Both the position numbers and the translations under genes were made by a program. A stretch of DNA of 64,000 bases from Phenylobacterium sp. Lineage in GTDB: Bacteria; Pseudomonadota; Alphaproteobacteria; Caulobacterales; Caulobacteraceae. This document shows, in pieces, positions 54,771-63,534 of the stretch (within the stretch, counting starts at the first letter, position 1; each line of letters opens with the position of its first letter). The notes under the pieces are model-generated. The model was not told the origin of the DNA, searched no databases, and worked only from the letters and a program-made list of their open reading frames with translations. The stretch is taken from contig NZ_JACESE010000014.1 in NCBI RefSeq assembly GCF_013911965.1, forward strand, positions 1-64,000, read 5' to 3'.

Positions 54771-56090
54771 TTACGGGGCGACGCTCGCCGGCGGGCCCGC
54801 CGGCGCCGCGGGCGAGGGGGCGGATCGGTCGCGCAGGAAGAGGGCGGCGGCCGCGGCGACGAGGCCGAGGCCGGCGAGGCTGGTGGCGTAGGCCGCGCCG
54901 ACGAAGAAGGGCAGCCAGGGCAGGTCGATGGCGGCGAAGTTGCGCACCAGCAGCAGGGCGACGCTGCCGAGATAACCCGAGGCGTCGGCGACATAGATCA
55001 GGAAGCCGGCGGTGGCGACCGTGCCGGAATAGGCGATCATCCGGTCGAACAGCATGGCGTTGAACGGCGTGTAGGCGAGGTAGAGGCCCGCCCCGCTGGC
55101 GATCATCCAGGCGATGGGCGAGAGCAGACCGTTCTGGAAGGCGAGGGTCGAGGCGCCCAGCAGGGCGAAGCCGGCCAGAATGACGCCGTGCATGAAGAGC
55201 AGGGCGCGGCCGTTGTTCTTCACCGTGATCAGCACGCCCATGGCGACGAGGGACAGCACGGCCACCGGGCCCTCGCTGGCGGTGAAGACGGCGGCGGCGT
55301 CGCCATAGCCGAGGGCCCGCCAGATCTCGGCGGCGAAGTTGTCGCGCAGGTCGCGGAAGGCCGTCAGCAGCACATAGGCCGCCACCAGCAGCACGACGAC
55401 CGGCCAGTGGGCGGCCAGGAAGGCGGCGCGCTCCTTGGCCATCATCGGCCGCCGGGCCACGCGCTCGGCCTCGTCGGAGGGCGAGGGCGGGGGCAGGGCC
55501 GCAAGCGCCAGGACCGAAACGGCCAGCAGCGGCATGAAGACCACGCCCGTGGCCGCCGGCATCCAGAAGGGGCTGACCTGGGCGACCTCCATCAGCGCCT
55601 TGCCCACCGACTTCACCACCCCGGACGACAGGATGAAGCTGGCGCAGAGGATGGCGCCCAGGACCTCGCTGGTGCGCCGGCCCTCCATGAAGCCGAACAC
55701 CAGACCCCAGATGAGCCCGAGGGGCAGGCCGTTCAGGAAGAGCGCCGCCACGTTCCAGGGCGCCGGGATGACGGCGAACAGCACCAGCGCGACCCAGGAC
55801 AGGCCGATCAGCAGGACGATCGCTCCTGCGCGGCGCTCGGGCCGCATCTCGGAGATGATCTTGACGCCGGCCAGCTTGGAGAGGGCGTAGCCGGCGACCT
55901 GGGCCAGCACGAGGGCGATCTTGTAGTCGAGCGCGAAGTCCCAGCCGCCGACGTCGTCGAAGGTCGCCGCCGTGAACGGCTTGCGGAAGGCGTACATCGA
56001 GAAATAGGCGCAGAAGCCGGCCAGACCGGCGAACAGGACGAAGGCTGCGGGGTGCGCCCGCGCCAGCCGGAGGCGCAGCTGCTCGATCAC
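54771..56090 (-). CDS. DUF5690-type MFS transporter of phosphonate clusters
   Basis: A 439-residue MFS protein with about twelve segments (FSMYAFRKPFTAATFDD near the first helix, RPERRAGAI in the first loops). This is the DUF5690 type, which I recall recurring beside phosphonate-degradation genes. It is divergent from the FAD oxidoreductase and phnX genes across an operator at 56116. A role in uptake of 2-aminoethylphosphonate or a relative is inferred from neighbours. Confidence 0.8.
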   Translation of the reverse strand: MIEQLRLRLARAHPAAFVLFAGLAGFCAYFSMYAFRKPFTAATFDDVGGWDFALDYKIALVLAQVAGYALSKLAGVKIISEMRPERRAGAIVLLIGLSWVALVLFAVIPAPWNVAALFLNGLPLGLIWGLVFGFMEGRRTSEVLGAILCASFILSSGVVKSVGKALMEVAQVSPFWMPAATGVVFMPLLAVSVLALAALPPPSPSDEAERVARRPMMAKERAAFLAAHWPVVVLLVAAYVLLTAFRDLRDNFAAEIWRALGYGDAAAVFTASEGPVAVLSLVAMGVLITVKNNGRALLFMHGVILAGFALLGASTLAFQNGLLSPIAWMIASGAGLYLAYTPFNAMLFDRMIAYSGTVATAGFLIYVADASGYLGSVALLLVRNFAAIDLPWLPFFVGAAYATSLAGLGLVAAAAALFLRDRSAPSPAAPAGPPASVAP

Positions 56091-56115
56091 TTGTCTTGCC
56101 CTTGTTGCACTCGCG

Positions 56116-56127
56116 TGGTCTAGACCA
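56116..56127. promoter_or_regulatory. HutC/GntR-type operator 1
   Basis: TGGTCTAGACCA is a perfect palindrome in the divergent DUF5690/FAD-enzyme promoter. It matches the TGGT-N4-ACCA type bound by HutC-subfamily regulators. The GntR gene at 60645 is the likely source. Confidence 0.7.
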
Positions 56128-56209
56128 ATCCTGCGACGACTGGATGACGGGGGGCGGGCTTGCGGCGCGTGAAGACGAGGTTCGAGGGCGGCCGGGGAGG
56201 GCGATCGGG

Positions 56210-57337
56210 ATGAAGGCGCGCTATGACCTCGCCGTGGTCGGCGCCGGGATCGTCGGGCTCGCCTGCGCCCTGGCCGCGGCGCGCCGCGGCCGCTCGGTGG
56301 TGGTGATCGATCGGGACGCTCAGGCCAACGGCGCGTCGGTCCGCAACTTCGGCTTCGTCACGGTCACCGGCCAGCCTCGCGGCGGGATCTGGGCGCGGGC
56401 GCGCCGCAGCCGCGAGGTCTGGGACGAGATCGCCGGCGAGGCGGGGATCGAGGTCCTGCAGCGCGGCCTCTGGCTGCCGGTGCGCCGGCCCGAGGCCGTG
56501 GCGGTGCTCGAAGCCTTCCTGCGCACCGAGATGGGCGAGGAATGCCGGCTGCTCTCTCCGCAGGCGGCGCGGGCGCGGGCGCCGGAGGCGACCGGGCCGG
56601 AGACGGCCGCCGTTCTGTGGAGCCCCCACGAGCGGCGCGTGGATTCCCGCACGGCGATTCCCCGCCTGGCGGCCTGGCTGACGGCGCGATTCGGCGTCGA
56701 CGTCCTGCGCCAGACGGCGGTCCATGAGGTGGCGCCGCCGCGCATCGCCACCGCCCGAGGCGCGATCGAGGCCGAGGCGGCCGTGGTCTGCCCGGGCGAT
56801 GATCTCGTCAGCCTCTATCCCGGCCTGCTGGCCGATGCGGGCCTGGTCCGCTGCAAGCTGCAGATGATGCGCCTGGCGCCGCCAGGCTTCGCCTTGCCGT
56901 CGCCGGTGATGTCGGACCTCGGCCTCGTCCGCTATGGCGGCTACGCGGCCCTGCCCGAGGCGGCGGCCCTGCGCGAACGGCTGCAGGCGGAGCAGGGCGA
57001 GGCGCTGGCCCATGGCGTCCATCTCATCGCCGTCCAGGACGGCGACGGCGCCTTGGTGGTGGGCGACAGCCACCACGACGCCCCCACGCCCGATCCGTTC
57101 GCCAGCGAGGCGGTCGACCGGCTGATCCTGGACGAATGGCGTGCGGCGACGGGCCGGGACGCGCCGCCCGTCCTGCAGCGCTGGACCGGAACCTATGCCC
57201 GCGGACCGCAGGACAGCCTGATCGCTGCGCCGCACGAGCGCGTGCGGCTGGCCCTCGTCACCGCCGGCAACGGCGCCTCCACCGCCTTCGCCTTCGGGGA
57301 GGAGGTGATCGCCGATCTCTTCGAGGAGACCCCATGA
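56210..57337 (+). CDS. FAD-dependent oxidoreductase of phosphonate clusters (TIGR03364-like)
   Basis: A 375-residue DAO-fold flavoenzyme (FAD motif LAVVGAGIVGLACALAAARRG; SVRNFGFVTVTGQ; C-terminal TAGNGASTAFAFG). This resembles the TIGR03364 group found with phosphonatase genes, where relatives oxidise aminophosphonates such as AEP or N-methyl-AEP. ATG 56210 follows GGGAGGG. It overlaps phnX by 4 bases. With no phnW transaminase in the window, it could itself make phosphonoacetaldehyde for PhnX; this is inferred. Confidence 0.83.
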   Translation: MKARYDLAVVGAGIVGLACALAAARRGRSVVVIDRDAQANGASVRNFGFVTVTGQPRGGIWARARRSREVWDEIAGEAGIEVLQRGLWLPVRRPEAVAVLEAFLRTEMGEECRLLSPQAARARAPEATGPETAAVLWSPHERRVDSRTAIPRLAAWLTARFGVDVLRQTAVHEVAPPRIATARGAIEAEAAVVCPGDDLVSLYPGLLADAGLVRCKLQMMRLAPPGFALPSPVMSDLGLVRYGGYAALPEAAALRERLQAEQGEALAHGVHLIAVQDGDGALVVGDSHHDAPTPDPFASEAVDRLILDEWRAATGRDAPPVLQRWTGTYARGPQDSLIAAPHERVRLALVTAGNGASTAFAFGEEVIADLFEETP

Positions 57338-58134
57338 GCGGGATTCGCAAGCACTTCGACATGGTCGTGTTCGACTGGGCGGGCACCATGGTCGACTTCG
57401 GCAGCCGCGCCCCCGTCCTGGCGCTGATGGAGGCCTTCGCCGGCCTCGGCGCGCCGGTGGACGAGGCCGAGGCGCGACGCGACATGGGCCGGGCCAAGGC
57501 CGACCACGTCCGGGCCATGTTCGAGCAGCCCCGCATCGCCGAGGCCTGGCGGGCGGCGCACGGCGCGGCGCCCGATCAGGCGGCGGTCGACCGGGTCATG
57601 GCCGACCTGCAGGCGCCGATGATCCGTCTGGCGGGCGAGACGGCGGACCTGATCCCCGGCGCGGCCGAGACAGTGGCCCGACTGCGGGCGCAGGGGCTGA
57701 AGATCGCCTCCTGCACGGGCTACACGCGCCAGATGATGCAGGCGATCCTCGACCGGGCCGCCGCCCAGGGCTACGCGCCCGACCTGACGGTCTGCGCCCA
57801 TGAGACGCCCGAGGGCCGCCCCTCGCCGCTGATGGTCTACAAGGCCTGCGTCGATCTCGGCGTCTGGCCCCTGGCGCGCGTGGTCAAGGTGGACGACGCC
57901 GAGGCGGGCGTCGCCGAGGGGCGCAACGCCGGCTGCTTCACCGTCGGCGTCGCGGCTTCGGGCAACGCGGTGGGGCTGGCCGCCGAGGCGCTGTCGGCCC
58001 TCGACGCCAAGGCTCGCGCCGACCTGCTGAAGGCCGCCGGCGAGCGCCTCCTGGCGGCGGGCGCCGACATCGTCGTCGATACGGTCGCCGACCTGATCCC
58101 GGCCCTGGAGGCCGAGGCCGCCCGGCGCAGCTGA
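57334..58134 (+). CDS. phnX: PhnX, phosphonoacetaldehyde hydrolase (phosphonatase)
   Basis: A 266-residue HAD enzyme that splits phosphonoacetaldehyde into acetaldehyde and phosphate. The nucleophile motif VFDWAGTMVDFGSRAP (D14) and the Schiff-base lysine K55 in MGRAKADHVRAM correspond to the known D12 and K53, and CAHETPEGRPSPLMVYKAC is typical. It overlaps the FAD oxidoreductase by 4 bases and is convergent with the HD-domain gene. Confidence 0.92.
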   Translation: MSGIRKHFDMVVFDWAGTMVDFGSRAPVLALMEAFAGLGAPVDEAEARRDMGRAKADHVRAMFEQPRIAEAWRAAHGAAPDQAAVDRVMADLQAPMIRLAGETADLIPGAAETVARLRAQGLKIASCTGYTRQMMQAILDRAAAQGYAPDLTVCAHETPEGRPSPLMVYKACVDLGVWPLARVVKVDDAEAGVAEGRNAGCFTVGVAASGNAVGLAAEALSALDAKARADLLKAAGERLLAAGADIVVDTVADLIPALEAEAARRS

Positions 58135-58701
58135 TCAGCCGCGGCGGGCGAGTTCGATCAGCATCGGCCGATAGTCGGAAAACGGCGCGACGCTCACCCC
58201 TTCGGCCTTGCCGCGCTCGTCGTAGCGGCGCAGCCGGATGGCGGCGTCGAAGGCCGGCAGCCGTTCGAACGCCTCGGCTTCGGCGGCGTCCATCGGACCG
58301 CCCTGCAGGCCCAGGCTCTGGCGCGAGGCGGGGCTCAGCGCTTCGAGATAGCCCGGCTCGCGCAGCGCCAGATAGCGTTTGGCGTCCACGTGCAGACGCA
58401 CCGGTTCGGTGACCTCCGTCCCGAAGCCCTGCGCCAGCCAGGCGGCGCCGATCCGCTCGTGCAGGGCGTCGACCCCGCGGTCGGCGGCGTCCTCGCCGTG
58501 CTTCTGCAGCAGGTGGCCGATGTCGTGCAGCAGGGCGGCGGCGACGAGGGCGTCGGCCTGGCCCTCGCTCCGGGCGTGATGGGCGGTCTGCAGGGCGTGG
58601 TCCAGCTGCGTCACGGCCTCGCCATAGTGGTCGCCGCCCCGGCGGGCGAAGAGGGCGAGGATCGTATCGACAAAGGTCTCGGGCGAGGGGCCGGCGGTCA
58701 T
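58135..58701 (-). CDS. PhnZ-like HD-domain oxygenase of phosphonate clusters
   Basis: A 188-residue HD protein of the phosphonate-associated group (TIGR03276-like). The di-iron ligands fit PhnZ offset by one or none: H35, H59-D60, H81 and H104, plus K108. The loop reads HYGE (H25-Y26-G27-E28), whereas PhnZ has Y24 and E27 as YxGE, so the tyrosine is displaced by one. PhnZ-type enzymes cleave hydroxylated aminophosphonates with O2. No PhnY partner is seen. ATG 58701 has a weak SD, and the longer frame is not supported. Confidence 0.8.
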   Translation of the reverse strand: MTAGPSPETFVDTILALFARRGGDHYGEAVTQLDHALQTAHHARSEGQADALVAAALLHDIGHLLQKHGEDAADRGVDALHERIGAAWLAQGFGTEVTEPVRLHVDAKRYLALREPGYLEALSPASRQSLGLQGGPMDAAEAEAFERLPAFDAAIRLRRYDERGKAEGVSVAPFSDYRPMLIELARRG

Positions 58702-58725
58702 GACGCGATCCGGTGTTGATGTTGC

Positions 58726-58737
58726 TGGACTATACCA
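58726..58737. promoter_or_regulatory. HutC/GntR-type operator 2
   Basis: TGGACTATACCA is a near-palindrome matching the TGGT-N4-ACCA type, 25 bases before the HD-oxygenase ATG. It lies in the 74-base gap after the phosphatase-family gene, so the HD gene probably has its own controlled promoter. Confidence 0.6.
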
Positions 58738-58775
58738 GAGGCCTGACCGCTCCGCCCAGGCCCCGCCGGCCCCCT

Positions 58776-60452
58776 TCAGCGGGGGCTCAGCAGGTTCGGG
58801 TCGATGAACTGGCGCGGGATGCCGGGACCTTCGAAATAGGCGCCGAGCCAGGCGCCGCCGCCATTGTTGAACCATTCCACCCGGAGGGCCCGCCGTCCCC
58901 GTTGCAGATAGGTCGAGCCCCGGGCGGTGATCACGCCGTGGTCGCCGTCATTGTCGACCACCGTCTTGCCGTCGATGTAGAGCTTGCTGCCGTCGTCCGA
59001 GGCGAGGGAGAAGCTGTAGAAGCCGTCCTTCGGGACATCGATCCGCCCCTCGAAGACCACGGCGACGCTGTCGCCGCGGGGAAGGGTGAGCCCGGTCAGG
59101 CTCGGCTCGTAGGTCCGGCCGGTCGCCACCGGCTGAAGCGGGCCGAAGTCCGGAAGTCGGACCGGTCCTTCCGGCAGCAGATAGACCGAATAGGTCAGGC
59201 CGCGCGCCTCCGCCGTCGCCGCGTCGAGGACGCGGAAATAGGCGATGGCCGGCACGCTGGCCGGCTGGCCGTCGACGAACAGGGTGGCGCGCACGATGGT
59301 GTTGCGCGCGATCTCCACGGGCCCGGCATAGAGCGCCGACTGGGCGGTGGGGATCGTGTTGTCCAGGGTGTAGCGGATCTCCCCCACCTTGTTCGGATTG
59401 CGCAGCGTCATCTGCGCCGGGCCGCCGACGAACAGGCCGCCGGCCGGATCGTTGCCTTCGCCGGCCGGCTCGATCACCGGCGAGGCGTAGAAGCTGCTTG
59501 CCCGATAGGCCTGGTCCGGCGCCGTCTCGCCGGCGATGGCGGGGGCCACGGGCCGGCCGAGCCAGGCATAGGGGATCTTCACGCCGAGCAGCCGCGCCGC
59601 CGTCGCCGGCGTGTCGAAGGTGTTGATCGGCAGGTCCAGCGCCTGGCCGCGCTGGATCGACTTGCCGTAGGCGATCCAGGGAATCTCCAGCTCCGCCAGG
59701 CTCTCGCCCCCGTGGCCCTTGCCCACGCCGCCATGGTCGGAGGTGACCAGGATCGCCGTATCGTCGGCGATGCCGGCCTCGGCCACGGCCTGGCGGATCC
59801 GGGCGATCAGCCGGTCGGCCTTGGCGACCGACGCGTAGTATTTCGGCGTCCCGTGGCCGTAGGCATGGCCGGCGTGATCCACCAGGTCGAGATGGACGAA
59901 GAGGAAGGCGGGCCGTTTGGCCTTGATGTAGTCCACCGCCAGGTCGGTGGTCGCATCCTCGCCCTCGCCATGGGCGTCGTAGTCCACGAAACGGTGGTCG
60001 TAGAGATTGCCGAAGCCGTCCCAGTCGTAGATCGAGCCCACCTCCCATTCGGGATGCTGGTCGGTGATGACCTGGAAGATGGAGGGGAAGAAGCCGCCCG
60101 AGCCGGTGACGGAGGTCGGGAAGTTGAATTCGCTCACCTGCCAGTCGTTGCTGGTCACGCCGTGCTGCTCGGGCCCCGCGCCGGTCAGGATCGAGGCCCA
60201 GTTGGCGCCGCTGGTGGTCGGCAGCACGCCGCGGGCGTGCAGGCTCCAGCTGCCGCCGGCCATCATCTCGTCGAGGGTGGGCGTATCGGCCTTCAGCACG
60301 CCGTCGGGACTCATGCCGTCCACCCCGATGATGATGACGTGGCCGGCCTTGGGCGCGGCGCCGGAACTCTGCGCGGCGGCCGGAGCGGCGGCGGACAGGA
60401 GAAGGACGGCCAGCGCGGCCAGCGCGGGCAAGCTGCGGGAGGGGGCGGGCAT
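58776..60452 (-). CDS. Alkaline-phosphatase-superfamily phosphodiesterase with PA14-like C-terminus
   Basis: A 558-residue exported enzyme (signal about residues 1-28, ending AAAQ). The N-terminal half has the phosphodiesterase/nucleotide pyrophosphatase fold: GVDGMSPD, the nucleophile region LPTTSGANWASILTGAGP, HLDLVDHAGHAYG and VTSDHGG carry the metal ligands. A chitobiase-like strand domain (IRYTLDNTIPTAQSALY) and a C-terminal PA14-type lectin-like region (FSLASDDGSKLYIDGKTVVD) follow. ATG 60452 is preferred for its SD GGAG. It probably frees phosphate or phosphonate from surface polymers. Confidence 0.85.
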   Translation of the reverse strand: MPAPSRSLPALAALAVLLLSAAAPAAAQSSGAAPKAGHVIIIGVDGMSPDGVLKADTPTLDEMMAGGSWSLHARGVLPTTSGANWASILTGAGPEQHGVTSNDWQVSEFNFPTSVTGSGGFFPSIFQVITDQHPEWEVGSIYDWDGFGNLYDHRFVDYDAHGEGEDATTDLAVDYIKAKRPAFLFVHLDLVDHAGHAYGHGTPKYYASVAKADRLIARIRQAVAEAGIADDTAILVTSDHGGVGKGHGGESLAELEIPWIAYGKSIQRGQALDLPINTFDTPATAARLLGVKIPYAWLGRPVAPAIAGETAPDQAYRASSFYASPVIEPAGEGNDPAGGLFVGGPAQMTLRNPNKVGEIRYTLDNTIPTAQSALYAGPVEIARNTIVRATLFVDGQPASVPAIAYFRVLDAATAEARGLTYSVYLLPEGPVRLPDFGPLQPVATGRTYEPSLTGLTLPRGDSVAVVFEGRIDVPKDGFYSFSLASDDGSKLYIDGKTVVDNDGDHGVITARGSTYLQRGRRALRVEWFNNGGGAWLGAYFEGPGIPRQFIDPNLLSPR

Positions 60453-60518
60453 GACGAGCTCCATCGGGGCGGGCGCCCGCCGGACGCCCGGCGGATCGTG
60501 ACCTGTTCAAGCCTGATC

Positions 60519-60530
60519 TGGTATGTACCA
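60519..60530. promoter_or_regulatory. HutC/GntR-type operator 3
   Basis: TGGTATGTACCA is a near-perfect palindrome in the divergent phosphatase-family/gntR promoter. It matches operators 1 and 2, which supports control of all three units, and of gntR itself, by the adjacent GntR protein. Confidence 0.65.
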
Positions 60531-60644
60531 AACGGAGCGGGGCGGGAGCGCGAAGCTTTCGTGAAATGCCGCGCCCGGACGCATGGCGCTTGACGGCGCA
60601 CCGGCCTTGGCCGGATCACAGGGCCTGACAATGCTGGGAACCCA

Positions 60645-61382
60645 ATGGCCGACTCCGTGCCCGCTGCGAGGTCCGAGGGCCTGCACTATCTGAGCCTGCG
60701 CGACGAGATCGCCGCCCGGATCGCCCAGGGCGCGCTGCGGCCCGGCGACAAGCTGCCGTCGGAGCGGGGCCTGCAAGGCGAACTCGGCGTGGCGCGCGGC
60801 ACCATCCGCGAAGCCCTTTTCCAGCTGGAGGCCGAGGGCCTGGTCTATCGGCGCGACCGCAGCGGCTGGTACGTCTCGCCGCCGCCGGTCGTCTACGACC
60901 CCACGCGCTGGGAGGGCTTCCTCTCCTATGTGGAGGCGCAAGGCCGCCGTCCGCGCACCGAGACCATTTCCGCCGAAACCATCGCGGCCGATCCTCTGCT
61001 GGCCGAGGTGTTCGGACGGCCGCTCGGCGCTCCCCTCTACCTGATCCGCCGGCGGCGCTATGTGGACGAGCGTGCGGTGCTGGTGGAGCGTATCGTCGTG
61101 GACGCGGCGCTCGCCCCGGATCTCCTCCGCCACAGCCTCGACCAGTCGCTGACCGACATACTGAAGGGCGGCTACGGCCTGTCGGTGGCGCGCAACCAGG
61201 TCAGCATGCAGCCCTGCGCCCTGACCGGCGAGCACGCCGCGGCGCTGCGGGTGAAGTCCGGCCTTCCGGGCCTGGCCGTCCAGCGCACCAGCTATGACGC
61301 ACAGGGGCGCGTGGTGGAGTTCGACCACGAATACTGGCGCCACGACGCGGTGCGCATCAGCGTCGACATCCGCGTGCGGTGA
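60645..61382 (+). CDS. HutC-type GntR transcriptional regulator (UTRA domain)
   Basis: A 245-residue regulator with an N-terminal GntR winged helix (residues ~15-80; GDKLPSERGLQGELGVARGT) and a C-terminal UTRA effector domain (PLYLIRRRRYVDERAVLVER; EFDHEYWRHDAVRI). Genes like this control phosphonate or amino-sugar uptake. It is divergent from the phosphatase-family gene, with a palindromic operator at 60519 between them. The effector is unknown; an aminophosphonate is plausible. Confidence 0.92.
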   Translation: MADSVPAARSEGLHYLSLRDEIAARIAQGALRPGDKLPSERGLQGELGVARGTIREALFQLEAEGLVYRRDRSGWYVSPPPVVYDPTRWEGFLSYVEAQGRRPRTETISAETIAADPLLAEVFGRPLGAPLYLIRRRRYVDERAVLVERIVVDAALAPDLLRHSLDQSLTDILKGGYGLSVARNQVSMQPCALTGEHAAALRVKSGLPGLAVQRTSYDAQGRVVEFDHEYWRHDAVRISVDIRVR

Positions 61383-61404
61383 GGCCGGCCCTGCCTGCGG
61401 GTCT

Positions 61405-63498
61405 TCAGGCCGCCGTGGCGAGCCGAAGGGGCCCCGGGCCGCCGCCGGCCGGATCGGAATAGGACGGCGCGCCGTCCTCGACGTGGCCGGCGATCCTCCA
61501 GGTCTGTCCCGCCGCCGAGAAGCTCCGGTCATACCAGCCATGGCTTTCGGCCAGGTCCAGCCGATGGGCGCGCACCTCCCCCGGGGCCAGGGCGATCACC
61601 TCCGGGGGCGCGCCATAGGACATATCCGACATGGCGAGGGTCAGGTTGTCTGGCGACAGGTTGGTCAGGCGCAGGACCGGACGGTCGCCGGAAGTCTCGT
61701 CGAGGGCGGCGGAGAAGAGGTCGCCCCGGCCGACCAGCCGCCGGTGAAAACCGTTGGGCGCCAGCACAAAGAGGTCGAGCGGCTCCCCGGCCGGCAGCGG
61801 GTGGGCGAGCGACTGGCCGGCGCCGACGGTGTAGCGCGCCGGGGTCTGGTCTGGCCGGGCGACGTCATAGACGTGGAACACCGCCGCCCGTTCGGCCGAG
61901 CGGTTGACGAAGCGCAGCGCGCCGCGGCCGTCCTCGACCTGCAGCACGGCGTCGAGCCGGTAGGGCGTGGGGCGCCGGCGGCGCAGACCGGTCTCCTGCT
62001 CGGGCGCCTGCAGACGGTCGGGGAGGGGCGGCTTCACCTCGTCCAGGCGGCCGGCGCGCTCCGACAGGGCCGCCGTGGCCGGCAGCGCCGGCATGAAGTC
62101 CACGTCGTCGGGCGCGGCGAAGTCGAAACAGGAGGTCAGGTCGCCGCACACGGCGCGCCGCCAGGCGCTGATGTTCGGCTCGCGCACGCCGAACCGCGCT
62201 TCGAGGAAGCGCAGGATGCTGGTGTGGTCGAAGACCTCGGAGGCGACGTGCCCGCCCCGGCTCCAGGGGGAGACGACGTACATCGGCACCCGCATGCCCA
62301 GCCCGTAGGGGCGACCCTGATAAGGCGCGTCGGCGTCGCCCTGCACATGGGCATGATACTCGTCCTCGGCCGGGATGGTGGTCGCGCCCAGCGTGCGGCC
62401 TCCCTCGCGCGCCGGCGGGGCGGGCGGCGGCGCGTGATCGAACAGGCCGTCGTTCTCGTCGAAATTGATGAACAGCGCCGTGCGCGCCCAGACGGCCGGA
62501 TTGGCGGTGAGCGCCTCCAGCACCTGCGCCGCATAGTCGGCGCCCTGCAGCGGCGTGGAGACGCTCGGATGCTCGGACAGGGCGGCCGGGGCGATGATCC
62601 AGGAAACCTCCGGCAGGCGACCGGCCAGCACGTCCTGCTTGAGGTCGTCCAGGGTGCGCGTTGTCGTGGTCCGGCGCGCCAGCAGGGCCGCCGCCGCCCC
62701 GGCGGCGCCTTGCGCCCGGCGGTAGGACTGGAAGCCGACCAGGGGGTTGTCGGTGAAGTTGTCGGCCATGTCCTGATAGATCTGGAAGCCGACGCCGGCG
62801 GCCAGCAGGCGCTCCGGATAGGTCGCCCAGAGATAGCCGCCGTGCTTCAGCGGATCGCCCTCGAGCGTGTCGTAGCCGTTGTCGATGGCCGGCCCGTTCG
62901 CCTGGCCCAGGGGATCGTGCGTCCCGCTCCAGATGAACAGGCGGTTCGGGTTGGTGCTGGTGTGCAGGGCGCAGTGATAGGCGTCGCAGAGGGTGAAGGC
63001 CTCGGCCAGGGCGAACTGGAAGGGCAGGTCCTCGCGCGCGAAGTGGGCCATCGCATGGTTCTGCTTGAAGCGCGGCCACTCGCCCATGCGGCCATTGTCC
63101 CAGGCGGCCTGGCTGTCGCCGAAACCGTGCGGCGTGCCGAGCGGCCGGTAGAGGCGGAAGTCGGCGGCCGTATCCAGCCGGAACGGCGCCAGCAGGGCGG
63201 GCTCGGCCCCGGCCTGCGCATTGGGCTGGACGAAGACCGTCCGATCCGGCGCGCCCGGCAGGGGCGGGGCGGGAATCGCAAAGCGGTCGCCGAAGCCGCG
63301 AACGCCCCGCATGGTGCCGAAGTAGTGGTCGAAGGAGCGGTTCTCCTGGGTGAGTATGACCACGTGGCCGACATCGGCGATCGTGCCGGTCCGGCGATCG
63401 GGCCCGATCTCCAGGGCGCGGGCGATGGCGGGGGTGAAGGCGCCGGCGGCGCCGGCCGTCGCCATCATGGCGCGGATGAAGCTGCGGCGATCCTGCAT
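61405..63498 (-). CDS. Phosphocholine-type phospholipase C, Tat-exported
   Basis: A protein of about 697 residues, close in length to phosphocholine-specific PLCs. The N-terminus DRRSFIRAMMATAG is a twin-arginine (Tat) signal. The catalytic domain has VVILTQENRSFDHYFGTMRG and FINFDENDGLFDHAPPP, and two family C-terminal domains (about 490-570 and 580-690) follow. It should hydrolyse phosphatidylcholine or sphingomyelin to phosphocholine. The second ATG (63498) has better SD spacing than the first (63504). It lies 29-36 bases after the DeoR/GlpR gene, likely one operon. Confidence 0.9.
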   Translation of the reverse strand: MQDRRSFIRAMMATAGAAGAFTPAIARALEIGPDRRTGTIADVGHVVILTQENRSFDHYFGTMRGVRGFGDRFAIPAPPLPGAPDRTVFVQPNAQAGAEPALLAPFRLDTAADFRLYRPLGTPHGFGDSQAAWDNGRMGEWPRFKQNHAMAHFAREDLPFQFALAEAFTLCDAYHCALHTSTNPNRLFIWSGTHDPLGQANGPAIDNGYDTLEGDPLKHGGYLWATYPERLLAAGVGFQIYQDMADNFTDNPLVGFQSYRRAQGAAGAAAALLARRTTTTRTLDDLKQDVLAGRLPEVSWIIAPAALSEHPSVSTPLQGADYAAQVLEALTANPAVWARTALFINFDENDGLFDHAPPPAPPAREGGRTLGATTIPAEDEYHAHVQGDADAPYQGRPYGLGMRVPMYVVSPWSRGGHVASEVFDHTSILRFLEARFGVREPNISAWRRAVCGDLTSCFDFAAPDDVDFMPALPATAALSERAGRLDEVKPPLPDRLQAPEQETGLRRRRPTPYRLDAVLQVEDGRGALRFVNRSAERAAVFHVYDVARPDQTPARYTVGAGQSLAHPLPAGEPLDLFVLAPNGFHRRLVGRGDLFSAALDETSGDRPVLRLTNLSPDNLTLAMSDMSYGAPPEVIALAPGEVRAHRLDLAESHGWYDRSFSAAGQTWRIAGHVEDGAPSYSDPAGGGPGPLRLATAA

Positions 63499-63534
63499 CG
63501 TCATTCCCTCAAACGCTCCGGCGCGGGCCTGCGC

